NCBI RefSeq assembly: GCF_025628985.1
Contig: NZ_JAOTEM010000001.1
Span: forward strand, 310,001-374,000
Reading direction: 5' to 3'
Length of the DNA: 64,000 nt
DNA from: Chryseobacterium edaphi
GTDB lineage: Bacteria > Bacteroidota > Bacteroidia > Flavobacteriales > Weeksellaceae
Below, in pieces: positions 8,103 to 15,133 of this stretch. Made by a program: the position numbers and the translations under genes. The stretch's first letter is position 1. Each line of letters opens with the position of its first letter. The notes under the pieces were generated by a model. That model was given only the letters and a program-made list of their open reading frames with translations, was not told the origin of the DNA and did no database searches.

Positions 8103-8864
8103 TTATTGATTAAAACCCTCAATAATTTTAGAAAAATCTTCCAGTTTCAAAGCAGCTCCGCCAATCAAACCACCATCGATATCCGGTTGAGAGAAAATTT
8201 CTTTTGCATTATCAGGTTTTACAGAACCTCCGTAAAGGATAGATACTTCGTCAGCAACTTCCTGTCCGTATTTTTCAGCGATAATTCCTCTGATGTGAGC
8301 GTGAATTTCCTGAGCCTGTTCCGGACTTGCCGTTTCACCGGTTCCGATTGCCCAAACCGGTTCGTAAGCAATGACTACTTTTTTGATTTCTTCCGCAGAA
8401 AGCGTGAAAAGAGCTGTTTCGGTTTGAGTTTTCACAACGTCTAAATGTTGTCCTGCTTTTCTTTGTTCAAGCGTTTCACCATTACAATAAACAGGAATTA
8501 AGCCTTTATCTAGAGCCAATTTTACTTTTTTGTTGCAGCTTTCGTCGTTTTCGCCGTGATATTGTCTTCTTTCAGAATGTCCGATCAAAGAACCTGTAAC
8601 GTCGATAGATTCCAACATATCTGCAGAAAGTTCACCTGTATAGGCGCCGCTTTCAAATTCGCTCATATCCTGAGAAAAAACTCCGATTTCGTCTTTTTCA
8701 AAAATGTCTTTTGCCATCATAAGATATAAAGATGGTGGTGCAATCCAAACTTCGCAGTTGGTTATATTTTCATTTTTATAACCTAATAATTGAATCATTA
8801 ATTGTTGTGCATCAATGACGTTTTTGTTCATTTTCCAGTTTCCTGCAACTATTTTTCTTCTCAT
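8103..8864 (-). CDS. tpiA: Triosephosphate isomerase
   Basis: 253 residues, a full TIM barrel. Catalytic residues are visible: the N-terminal GNWKMN (Asn and Lys), the electrophilic His in IGHSERRQYHGE and the base Glu in IAYEPVWAIGTG. The phosphate loop block SILYGGSVKPDNAKE and the final GLIGGAALK are present. It interconverts dihydroxyacetone phosphate and glyceraldehyde 3-phosphate. It appears last in the run DUF1599, BT_3928-like, TerB-like, tpiA, an order I recall as common in Bacteroidota. The 95-base gap before it carries an imperfect inverted repeat. Confidence 0.97.
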   Translation of the reverse strand: MRRKIVAGNWKMNKNVIDAQQLMIQLLGYKNENITNCEVWIAPPSLYLMMAKDIFEKDEIGVFSQDMSEFESGAYTGELSADMLESIDVTGSLIGHSERRQYHGENDESCNKKVKLALDKGLIPVYCNGETLEQRKAGQHLDVVKTQTETALFTLSAEEIKKVVIAYEPVWAIGTGETASPEQAQEIHAHIRGIIAEKYGQEVADEVSILYGGSVKPDNAKEIFSQPDIDGGLIGGAALKLEDFSKIIEGFNQ

Positions 8865-8959
8865 AGTTTTTTATTTTAGAAGTTAGAGATTAGATATTAG
8901 AAGTTAGAATCACAGTAAATTTTAAACTAATATCTAACTTCTGGTATCTAATTTCTCAA
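8865..8959. repeat. Imperfect inverted repeat of TTAGAAGTTAGA words upstream of tpiA
   Basis: GATATTAGAAGTTAG near 8891-8906 faces CTAATATCTAACTTCTGG near 8926-8943. The arms can pair into a stem about 15 bases long. Function is unknown; it looks like noncoding repeat DNA. Confidence 0.5.
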
Positions 8960-9310
8960 TTAATTAATATTCCAAAGATTTTTCAAAAGTACATAGAAAG
9001 TATGCTCTTCATCAGTCACCACATCATCGGCTTTGATCAACGTTTTTGCAAACTGAATAAAACTTAACCGTTCTTCTTTTGTAGAATCTTCTAAGAAACA
9101 ACGTCCGTGAAACTCAAAATGATCTTTCCATTCTTCGGGCTGAAGCAATGCGATGGTTTCCAATTCGTTATCTAAATTGATTTTAAAAGGAAATTCGTCA
9201 GCTAAATATTGCTGAACCAGCATTCCTTCTTCCGGAGCAAATTCTCCGTCCACAGACGAAAGAATCATTAATAAATGATAACCGGCTATTGATTTATTTG
9301 ATTTTTGCAT
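8960..9310 (-). CDS. TerB-like small cytoplasmic protein
   Basis: 116 residues, all-helical by eye. The N-terminal HLLMILSSVDGEFAPEEGMLVQQYL resembles the acidic metal-binding helix pair of the TerB/DjlA family. The later block IQFAKTLIKADDVVTDEEHTFYVLL repeats the same acidic pattern. The fold assignment rests on these two motifs only. It sits between the BT_3928-like gene and tpiA on the same strand. No specific function is known for such small TerB proteins in this context. Confidence 0.7.
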   Translation of the reverse strand: MQKSNKSIAGYHLLMILSSVDGEFAPEEGMLVQQYLADEFPFKINLDNELETIALLQPEEWKDHFEFHGRCFLEDSTKEERLSFIQFAKTLIKADDVVTDEEHTFYVLLKNLWNIN

Positions 9311-9387
9311 TTAATGATATTAAATTTTAAATTCTTATTTAAGTTTAGGATTTAAAAATTGACAATTGAACATTTACAACTGACAGT

Positions 9388-10497
9388 CTAATCCACATAA
9401 TTTTTGGCAGGTATTTTTTCAACAATTTTTCCTTTTTCTAAAATTAGAACAAAAGGATTGCTTCTTGCAATAGTTTTGATGGCAGTTCCGTCCATCATTG
9501 CATTTTTTATTGTCTTAAAAGTAGTCGGAATTGTTGAAACACCGTAAACTACGGCAGTTTTGTCAGTATTTACTTTGGCTTCAACTTTCTGAAGTAATTC
9601 AGGAGAAACTTCTTTTGGATAATAAGAAAAAACTAAAATGGCTTTTGGCGCATTGAGAATTTCAGGTGTCAAATCACTTCCTGTTGGATCTTCTATTTTG
9701 AATTTAGCGATCTCAGATTTGTAACCTTGTTTTACCAATTTTGATTCGTTTTTACCTTCTTCAATTTTCCACGGTGAGCCTTCTTCCCAATATTCTGTCT
9801 TGTTGATATAATCGTCCTGGTTTACTTTTAGAACTTCTCCTGTTTTTGAGTTTTTCAGAGAATAATAGGTTTTATATTCTGTAGGATTTTTTGCAATTTT
9901 TGCTTTTTCAGCAACCAAATCGGTTCCTATTTTATAATCACGGAAATCGATTATTGGTTCGTTGATAAGTCCCTGAACCATAATAAAAATCATAATTCCA
10001 GAGAAAATTCCAAAAGCAATTGATAAAAATTTATTGTTTTTTGGCTTTGCTGAAGTTGAGTAAGAGTCTTTTTTGCTCCATTCTTTTCGGTATAATATAA
10101 ATAGAATGAGAAGTCCAATTAGAAGAATAATGTCCTTTACAAAACTTTGCCAAGGCGTGAATTTAATGGCGTCTCCAAAACAACCGCAATCTGTCACCAC
10201 ATTAAAGTATGCTGAATAGAACGTCAGAAATCCAAAGAAAATACAAAGTGCAATCAATGCGGAAAGAGTAAATTTTAGTTTAAATTTCACCAAAAGCATA
10301 AACCCCAACCAAAGTTCTAAAACAACAACAATGATTGAAAAAGCGAGAGCAAACTTCACGAAGAAAGGCATATTGAAAACGGAAGGTTCAAAATATTCTT
10401 CCATTTTAAATGAAAATCCTACTAAATCTACTGCTTTTACAAACCCCGAAAGGATAAAAATAATAGCAACGACACAACGCAATAAACCTTTGATCAT
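9388..10497 (-). CDS. BT_3928-like DoxX/MauE-type membrane protein
   Basis: 369 residues from MIKGLLRC. An in-frame ATG at 10563 would overlap the DUF1599 gene by 65 bases; the start at 10497 lies one base after its stop, so I chose it. Four N-terminal membrane helices hold the signature TDCGCFGDAIKFTPWQSF, with a CxC pair as in MauE/DoxX proteins. A further helix near residue 160 leads to a long extracytoplasmic domain whose C-terminus (KAILVFSYYP to FVLILEKGKIVEKIP) resembles a thioredoxin-like fold without its CxxC. A redox or envelope role is likely but unproven. Confidence 0.85.
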   Translation of the reverse strand: MIKGLLRCVVAIIFILSGFVKAVDLVGFSFKMEEYFEPSVFNMPFFVKFALAFSIIVVVLELWLGFMLLVKFKLKFTLSALIALCIFFGFLTFYSAYFNVVTDCGCFGDAIKFTPWQSFVKDIILLIGLLILFILYRKEWSKKDSYSTSAKPKNNKFLSIAFGIFSGIMIFIMVQGLINEPIIDFRDYKIGTDLVAEKAKIAKNPTEYKTYYSLKNSKTGEVLKVNQDDYINKTEYWEEGSPWKIEEGKNESKLVKQGYKSEIAKFKIEDPTGSDLTPEILNAPKAILVFSYYPKEVSPELLQKVEAKVNTDKTAVVYGVSTIPTTFKTIKNAMMDGTAIKTIARSNPFVLILEKGKIVEKIPAKNYVD

Positions 10498-10498
10498 A

Positions 10499-11065
10499 TT
10501 AAATAATTTGATGTTCGAAATTGTTTTGTTTTTCAGAGAACTTGATGAGGCAAAACACTGCATAATTCAGCATGTCAAAATAATTGGCATCCAATCCTTC
10601 TGAAACGATGGTAACACCTTGATTATCTTCTATTTGTTTTGTTCTTAAAACTTTCTGATAAATGAGGTCTGTAATTGAAGAAATTCTCATATCTCTCCAC
10701 GCTTCACCATAATCATGGTTTTTTCTTTCCATCAAAGCTTTGGCTTCCTGAGCGTATCTGTCATAAAGACTTAAAATCTCATCTTTATTTTCATTAAAAT
10801 CATTTGAAAAACCTTTCTCTAATTGAATCAATCCAATGATCGAGTAGTTGACCACGGCGACAAATTCTCCTTCTTCACTTTCGTCAATCATCTTCACATC
10901 AGTCATCTGTAACGTGCGGATTCTGTTGACTTTAATGTAAATCTGGTCGGTGATGGAACTGGGTCTTAAAACTCGCCAAGCTGCACCGTAATCCTGTAAT
11001 TTTTTACTGAAAAGATCACGACACTCGCTGATGATTTTCTCGAATTGTATTGAAGTTTTTAACAT
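10499..11065 (-). CDS. DUF1599 protein with internal duplication
   Basis: 188 residues made of two copies of one module. DYGAAWR (25-31) with SSITDQIYIKVNRIR is echoed by DYGEAWR (118-124) with SSITDLIYQKVLRTK, and NYSIIGLIQLE (73-83) by NYAVFCLIKFS (167-177). The family is DUF1599, linked in domain databases to nucleotide-modification-associated proteins. It heads the minus-strand run with the BT_3928-like gene and tpiA, and is divergent from folP. Its molecular role is unknown. A TATATTTG box lies 27 bases upstream. Confidence 0.88.
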   Translation of the reverse strand: MLKTSIQFEKIISECRDLFSKKLQDYGAAWRVLRPSSITDQIYIKVNRIRTLQMTDVKMIDESEEGEFVAVVNYSIIGLIQLEKGFSNDFNENKDEILSLYDRYAQEAKALMERKNHDYGEAWRDMRISSITDLIYQKVLRTKQIEDNQGVTIVSEGLDANYFDMLNYAVFCLIKFSEKQNNFEHQII

Positions 11066-11092
11066 ACATTCTCTTAATAGCCCAAATATACA

Positions 11093-11100
11093 AAATTTTG
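11093..11100 (-). promoter_or_regulatory. -7 box (TATATTTG) of the DUF1599-tpiA run
   Basis: Minus-strand TAnnTTTG match 27 bases before the ATG at 11065. It faces away from the folP promoter about 90 bases off. Confidence 0.5.
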
Positions 11101-11103
11101 TGT

Positions 11104-11190
11104 TTTGAGCATGGTTTTGAGGTTGGAGAGTTCGAGAATGGGAGAGTTTTGAGTTGGAGAATGATAGGGTTGAGAGTTGGAGAGTTTTAG
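11104..11190. repeat. Low-complexity GAGTTGGAGA repeats between DUF1599 and folP
   Basis: Degenerate copies of GAGAGTTTGAG and GTTGGAGA recur through this stretch. It has no ORF and overlaps the region upstream of the folP -7 box. Confidence 0.6.
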
Positions 11191-11200
11191 TTTAATTTTG
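11170..11200 (+). promoter_or_regulatory. folP promoter: TTG (11170-11172) and TAATTTTG (11193-11200)
   Basis: Exact -7 box with a TTG 20 bases upstream, matching the Bacteroidota spacing. Confidence 0.6.
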
Positions 11201-11254
11201 TCAAAATAAATTCGATTGATCCGGATGTCTGCAAATAATTTACTTCTGTCTCCA

Positions 11255-12097
11255 ATGAACACTACGATTCAAAACTTCTACTCAATTAATTGTAATGGAA
11301 GATTAGTTGATTTGTCCGTCCCAAATATTATGGGTATTCTGAATCTTACACCTGATTCTTTTTCAGATGGCGGAAAATTTAATAATGAAAAATCTGCACT
11401 TAAACATGCTGAAAAATTAATCAGTGAAGGCGCTTCAATCATTGACATTGGTCCACAATCCACAAGACCTAATGCTGAATTTCTGACCAGTGAAGAAGAG
11501 ATAAAAAGATTGGGAAACATCATTTCTTTGCTTAAAAAAGAATTTCCTGAAACTTTGATTTCTTTAGATACTTTTTATGCTGCAACAGTGAAGTTCGGTT
11601 TCAATGAAGGTATTGACATTGTGAATGATATTTCAGGTGGACAGTTTGATGAGAAAATGTTTGATGCTGTTGCAGAAACGAAACTGCCCTATATTTTAAT
11701 GCACGTCAATTCTTCTTATGAAAAGATGCATGAGAAGGTTTCTTTTGAGGATATTACATTGTCGGTCAATCAATATTTTTCGAAAAAAACAGATGAATTA
11801 TTAAAAAAAGGCATTAAAGATATTATTCTTGATCCCGGTTTTGGTTTTGGAAAAACGGTCGAAGATCAGATGAAAATGATTGATGAGGTTGAGTTTTTTG
11901 ATTTTGGAAATTTTCCTTTGTTAATCGGTATTTCGAGAAAATCATTTATTTATAAACCTTTAGGAAAATCTGTTTTGGATATTAATCAAGAAACTCAGAA
12001 ACTTCATATGAAAGTCTTGCAACAAGGCGCAAAGATTTTGAGAGTTCATGATGTTGCGGAAGCAAAGAAAACGATTGACGACTATTTAATTAATTAA
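11255..12097 (+). CDS. folP: Dihydropteroate synthase
   Basis: 280 residues from MNTTIQNF. ATGs at 11216 and 11225 are also in frame, but homology begins near the chosen start. Folate-site motifs are complete: MGILNLTPDSFSDGG, the IDIGPQSTRP block (a GGESTRP variant), LDPGFGFGKT, LIGISRKSFI and LRVHDVAEA. The enzyme joins 6-hydroxymethyl-dihydropterin pyrophosphate with p-aminobenzoate, the step blocked by sulfonamides. No other folate gene is adjacent. A clear hairpin terminator follows. Confidence 0.95.
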   Translation: MNTTIQNFYSINCNGRLVDLSVPNIMGILNLTPDSFSDGGKFNNEKSALKHAEKLISEGASIIDIGPQSTRPNAEFLTSEEEIKRLGNIISLLKKEFPETLISLDTFYAATVKFGFNEGIDIVNDISGGQFDEKMFDAVAETKLPYILMHVNSSYEKMHEKVSFEDITLSVNQYFSKKTDELLKKGIKDIILDPGFGFGKTVEDQMKMIDEVEFFDFGNFPLLIGISRKSFIYKPLGKSVLDINQETQKLHMKVLQQGAKILRVHDVAEAKKTIDDYLIN

Positions 12098-12107
12098 AAT
12101 TCAGCAT

Positions 12108-12146
12108 AAAAAACCTCTTAAAAATTTAATTTTAAGAGGTTTTATC
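12108..12146 (+). terminator. folP terminator
   Basis: Arms AAAACCTCTTAAAA and TTTTAAGAGGTTTT around a 6-base loop, 12 bases after the stop. The T run is short, and the hairpin may also serve the convergent DUF5686 gene. Confidence 0.8.
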
Positions 12147-12211
12147 TTTTTTGTAGTGATTTTAAATAATTGTTTTGAAATTACTCATTACCAATTATTC
12201 AGTATTGATTA

Positions 12212-14665
12212 TTAAAATCCTAATAACTTCAATTTAAACTGAATGGCAAAATTATCTTTGAATTTCGGACTGTTGTAATATCCGACTCTGTAGAAAAATC
12301 CTAAATTGAATTGTGACGAAAGGAAATTATTCCATTCCAGACCTAATTCGTTGTACAAATGATCCAGTTTTTCAAATTCAAACTGGTGAAATTCTTTGTC
12401 TTTCATATCACCGATGGTTCCTCTGTAGATAAAGTCAAAACTTGAAACGTTCTTTCCAAAACTTTTAAAATACCACGGAAGTCTGTGCGTTAAATAAGCG
12501 CCCACAAATTTATCGTTGTAATATTTTCCGCCTTCCATTGTTGCAAAACCGAGGTATGAAGTCAGGTTGAAATTTAATCCGCCGTGTCCGTTTCCTAAAC
12601 CGTTCATTGTGAAGTTTTTCCAGATGGGTGCGTCACCAGTGATGATTCCACCGTAAGCTCTGATTCCTGTAACACCTAATTTTGTTTTAAAATTATGAAC
12701 GAAAAGGGCATCAAATCTGCTGAAATTAAAATCTCCGTCTAAGGTTTTAAACCCTTGTTCGTAGTTTAAGTAAACTTCAGGAAGGTTTTGTTCATAAGTA
12801 TATTTTCCGGTCGGCGTCATAATATTCTTCGAGTTAGGAGAATATTTTAAAGTGATTGTGGATGAAGCAATATCAAACTGATTTCCTAAACCTTTGTAAT
12901 TATAAGCGAATTTAGATTCTTCTTGCGTTTTTTTTGCTGAAACATTTAGGGTTAATCCATTCGTGATGTCATTTTCATAGCTTACTTTAAAACCTTCATA
13001 ACCGTAGAAAACTCCATTGTTTAAGGCAACTCCTGAGTTCATGATTTTCATTCTGAAATTCCACAAATTTTCCGAGAAACGACCTGCAGCCATCACATCA
13101 TTAAAATATTCCACACGGAAAAATGAATTTTTATTTAAAGTCGTACGAACGTCAACTCCCGCTCCGTATTTAAATTCTTTGTCATAAATTCCGTAAGCAA
13201 AATAAGCATCCGGAGAAATATATTTGTTGAATTTTTCGTTCAGTTTTGCTCCTGCACCAAATCGGAAATGCTCGTATTTATTATAACCAATTAATCTTGC
13301 CAAATCAAAATCTACAATCCCCAGTCTAACTTTTCCCTTTAGTAACCCTGTTAATGCTTTTGCTTTTTGATCCAGTTTATATTTGCTGCTTAGACTGTCA
13401 ATTTTAGAGTAAGTGGTTACTTCACGGTCGGTCAGATTTTCAGTTCTGTATTGGTCAATCAATTTTCCGTCAGAGTTTTTTACATCAATCGTGTAGCCTT
13501 TAAAATCCTGTGGTTTTTCTTCGATGGGAGTTTTAAAATCGAAATAATCGGCAGTTGCAAAAGCATAGCTTCCAAATCTCTTTTTGGTGTTTTTCTCCGC
13601 TTCTTTTTCTTCTTTGGTTTTCTTTTTATCGGATTTATCGTCACTGTCGAAAGACGTGGAACCCATTTTAAGTTTGTAGTTTTCTTTCACCAAAAACCAC
13701 TTGTTTTCAATTGGTTTCCAAATACTGGTGATGCTGCCTTCGCTTCTGATTTTGCTGTTGCTTTCAATCTTTTTAAGGGCATAACTCTCTTTATCAACGT
13801 AAATGTATCCGTTAAATTTTCTGCTGTCGGCAGTTGTTTTATACCCAACCTGACGAAAACGTATCACATAATTTTGTCTGCCGTCAATTTCGATAGAATC
13901 AGTCAGGAAAAAGCGGTAAAGATTTCTGTTTTCTTCTCGTATCTCTTTCGGAATCACATTTCTGTTAGAACGGAAAGCCATTAATTCATAAATAGGTTCT
14001 TTTAAACCGGCGATTTTATTATCTAAAATATTGGTTTTCTCACCGTATTTTTTTGAGTATAAACTTTGTGAAGCTCTTTCCCAAAGAAACATTTTACTTT
14101 TACCAACCAATTTCATCAGACCCACAGATTCAAGAGAATCTTTTCTTTCCTGAGCTTTCATTGGCTGCTGCGGAAGACTTTTTAGAGAATCTATTCTGTT
14201 GGCAATATATGCGTTGTAAGCTTTGATGCTGTCTTCATCAAAATCAAGAGAAATTTTTTCGTAAGATTTAAATGAATAAGAATCTAAGCTTAGCGGAGAA
14301 TTCTGCTTGTAGTTATCATTGATTTTTCTCAGAATTTCCAAAGCTCTCGGATCACTTTTATCTTCGAGAACTACAGTTTGTATGTTTTTCGTTTTGGGAT
14401 CGGCTTTAGATAAAAAAACTTCCATTACTTTATCTACAACCACATCATCTTCATAAAATCCTCTTGCGGAAACTTCTACTTTTTTGCATTTGGTTTTAAA
14501 GTTGAGAATACCGGAAGCATCGGTTTTTCCTATAATCTTATCGTTGCAGGTCACCGAAGCATTAGAAATCACCGATTGATCTCCGGAATTTTTAACGATA
14601 ATTTTCGACTGTGAGAAAATGCTGATGTATCCGAATGATAACAGCAGGAGATACAATTTTTTCAT
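12212..14665 (-). CDS. DUF5686 / CarboxypepD-regulatory-like outer-membrane protein, copy 1
   Basis: 817 residues. Signal peptide 1-19 (ends FSQ). A short carboxypeptidase-regulatory-like beta domain (about 20-90) holds IGKTDASGILNFKTKC. Next comes a helical block with VVLEDKSDPRALEILRKI, common to all three paralogues, then a DUF5686 region. The second half is rich in alternating strands with patterns such as GVTGIRAYGGIITGDAPIWKNF, and the chain ends in LKLLGF. A final aromatic residue fits an outer-membrane beta-barrel. A Lys/Asp/Glu-rich insert lies near 345-370. Substrate and role are unknown. It is the last of three minus-strand paralogues. Confidence 0.88.
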   Translation of the reverse strand: MKKLYLLLLSFGYISIFSQSKIIVKNSGDQSVISNASVTCNDKIIGKTDASGILNFKTKCKKVEVSARGFYEDDVVVDKVMEVFLSKADPKTKNIQTVVLEDKSDPRALEILRKINDNYKQNSPLSLDSYSFKSYEKISLDFDEDSIKAYNAYIANRIDSLKSLPQQPMKAQERKDSLESVGLMKLVGKSKMFLWERASQSLYSKKYGEKTNILDNKIAGLKEPIYELMAFRSNRNVIPKEIREENRNLYRFFLTDSIEIDGRQNYVIRFRQVGYKTTADSRKFNGYIYVDKESYALKKIESNSKIRSEGSITSIWKPIENKWFLVKENYKLKMGSTSFDSDDKSDKKKTKEEKEAEKNTKKRFGSYAFATADYFDFKTPIEEKPQDFKGYTIDVKNSDGKLIDQYRTENLTDREVTTYSKIDSLSSKYKLDQKAKALTGLLKGKVRLGIVDFDLARLIGYNKYEHFRFGAGAKLNEKFNKYISPDAYFAYGIYDKEFKYGAGVDVRTTLNKNSFFRVEYFNDVMAAGRFSENLWNFRMKIMNSGVALNNGVFYGYEGFKVSYENDITNGLTLNVSAKKTQEESKFAYNYKGLGNQFDIASSTITLKYSPNSKNIMTPTGKYTYEQNLPEVYLNYEQGFKTLDGDFNFSRFDALFVHNFKTKLGVTGIRAYGGIITGDAPIWKNFTMNGLGNGHGGLNFNLTSYLGFATMEGGKYYNDKFVGAYLTHRLPWYFKSFGKNVSSFDFIYRGTIGDMKDKEFHQFEFEKLDHLYNELGLEWNNFLSSQFNLGFFYRVGYYNSPKFKDNFAIQFKLKLLGF

Positions 14666-14806
14666 AAAGAATTTCTAACAATTAAATTTGATTGGTTGGT
14701 AATGAATTTAGTTTTCCATTATTTGGAATTGAAATTCATCTAAAGCAAATCAGCTATGGCAAATAAAGTGCCGCAGATGTTAAAAATTCTTAATGTAATT
14801 TATTTA

Positions 14807-15043
14807 TCAGTTGAGATGAGCCTGTTTTTCAGCAAATTCTTTAGAAAATTTTATTCTGTCTTCTTCCAGCTTTTCCTGATTGCCGGGTAAAATATAGTTG
14901 AAGAGAATTTTATTTTCATTATCCAGAAAAATCATTTCTTTTTCTTCGCCATCGATCATTTGTGAAAAAATCGCCCACATCGAAGTGTCTTTTAATCTTA
15001 ATAATTCAAAAAACTGTTCTGCTTGTATTTCTATTATTTTCAT
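14807..15043 (-). CDS. Small hypothetical protein between DUF5686 genes
   Basis: 78 residues, acidic and helical, with no signal peptide or membrane segment. A beta-like stretch MIFLDNENKILFNYILPG is followed by a charged helix. I do not recognise a family. It lies alone between DUF5686 copies 1 and 2 on the same strand, about 140 bases upstream of copy 1. Codon use resembles the neighbours. Moderate confidence that it is translated. Confidence 0.55.
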   Translation of the reverse strand: MKIIEIQAEQFFELLRLKDTSMWAIFSQMIDGEEKEMIFLDNENKILFNYILPGNQEKLEEDRIKFSKEFAEKQAHLN

Positions 15044-15065
15044 CTATCTAATTATTTAATTAATT

Positions 15066-15133
15066 ATTGCTTCTTTAACCACCCCGACAAAAATTTATTC
15101 GAATTTTTGCCACCCCTCCAAAGGAGGGGAATT
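15066..15133. repeat. CCCCTCCAAAGGAGGGG interspersed repeat
   Basis: CCACCCCGAC, then AAAATTTATTCGAATTTTTG, then the 16-base palindrome CCCCTCCAAAGGAGGG. The A/T palindrome and the G/C palindrome make two adjacent hairpins. A related pair with GACCCTAAAGGG occurs at 18558-18633. It could also act as a weak terminator. Confidence 0.6.

Noticed and set aside
8019..8444. Plus-strand ORF of 141 codons over tpiA
   Set aside because: It begins in a terminator and repeat and then runs antisense to conserved tpiA sequence.
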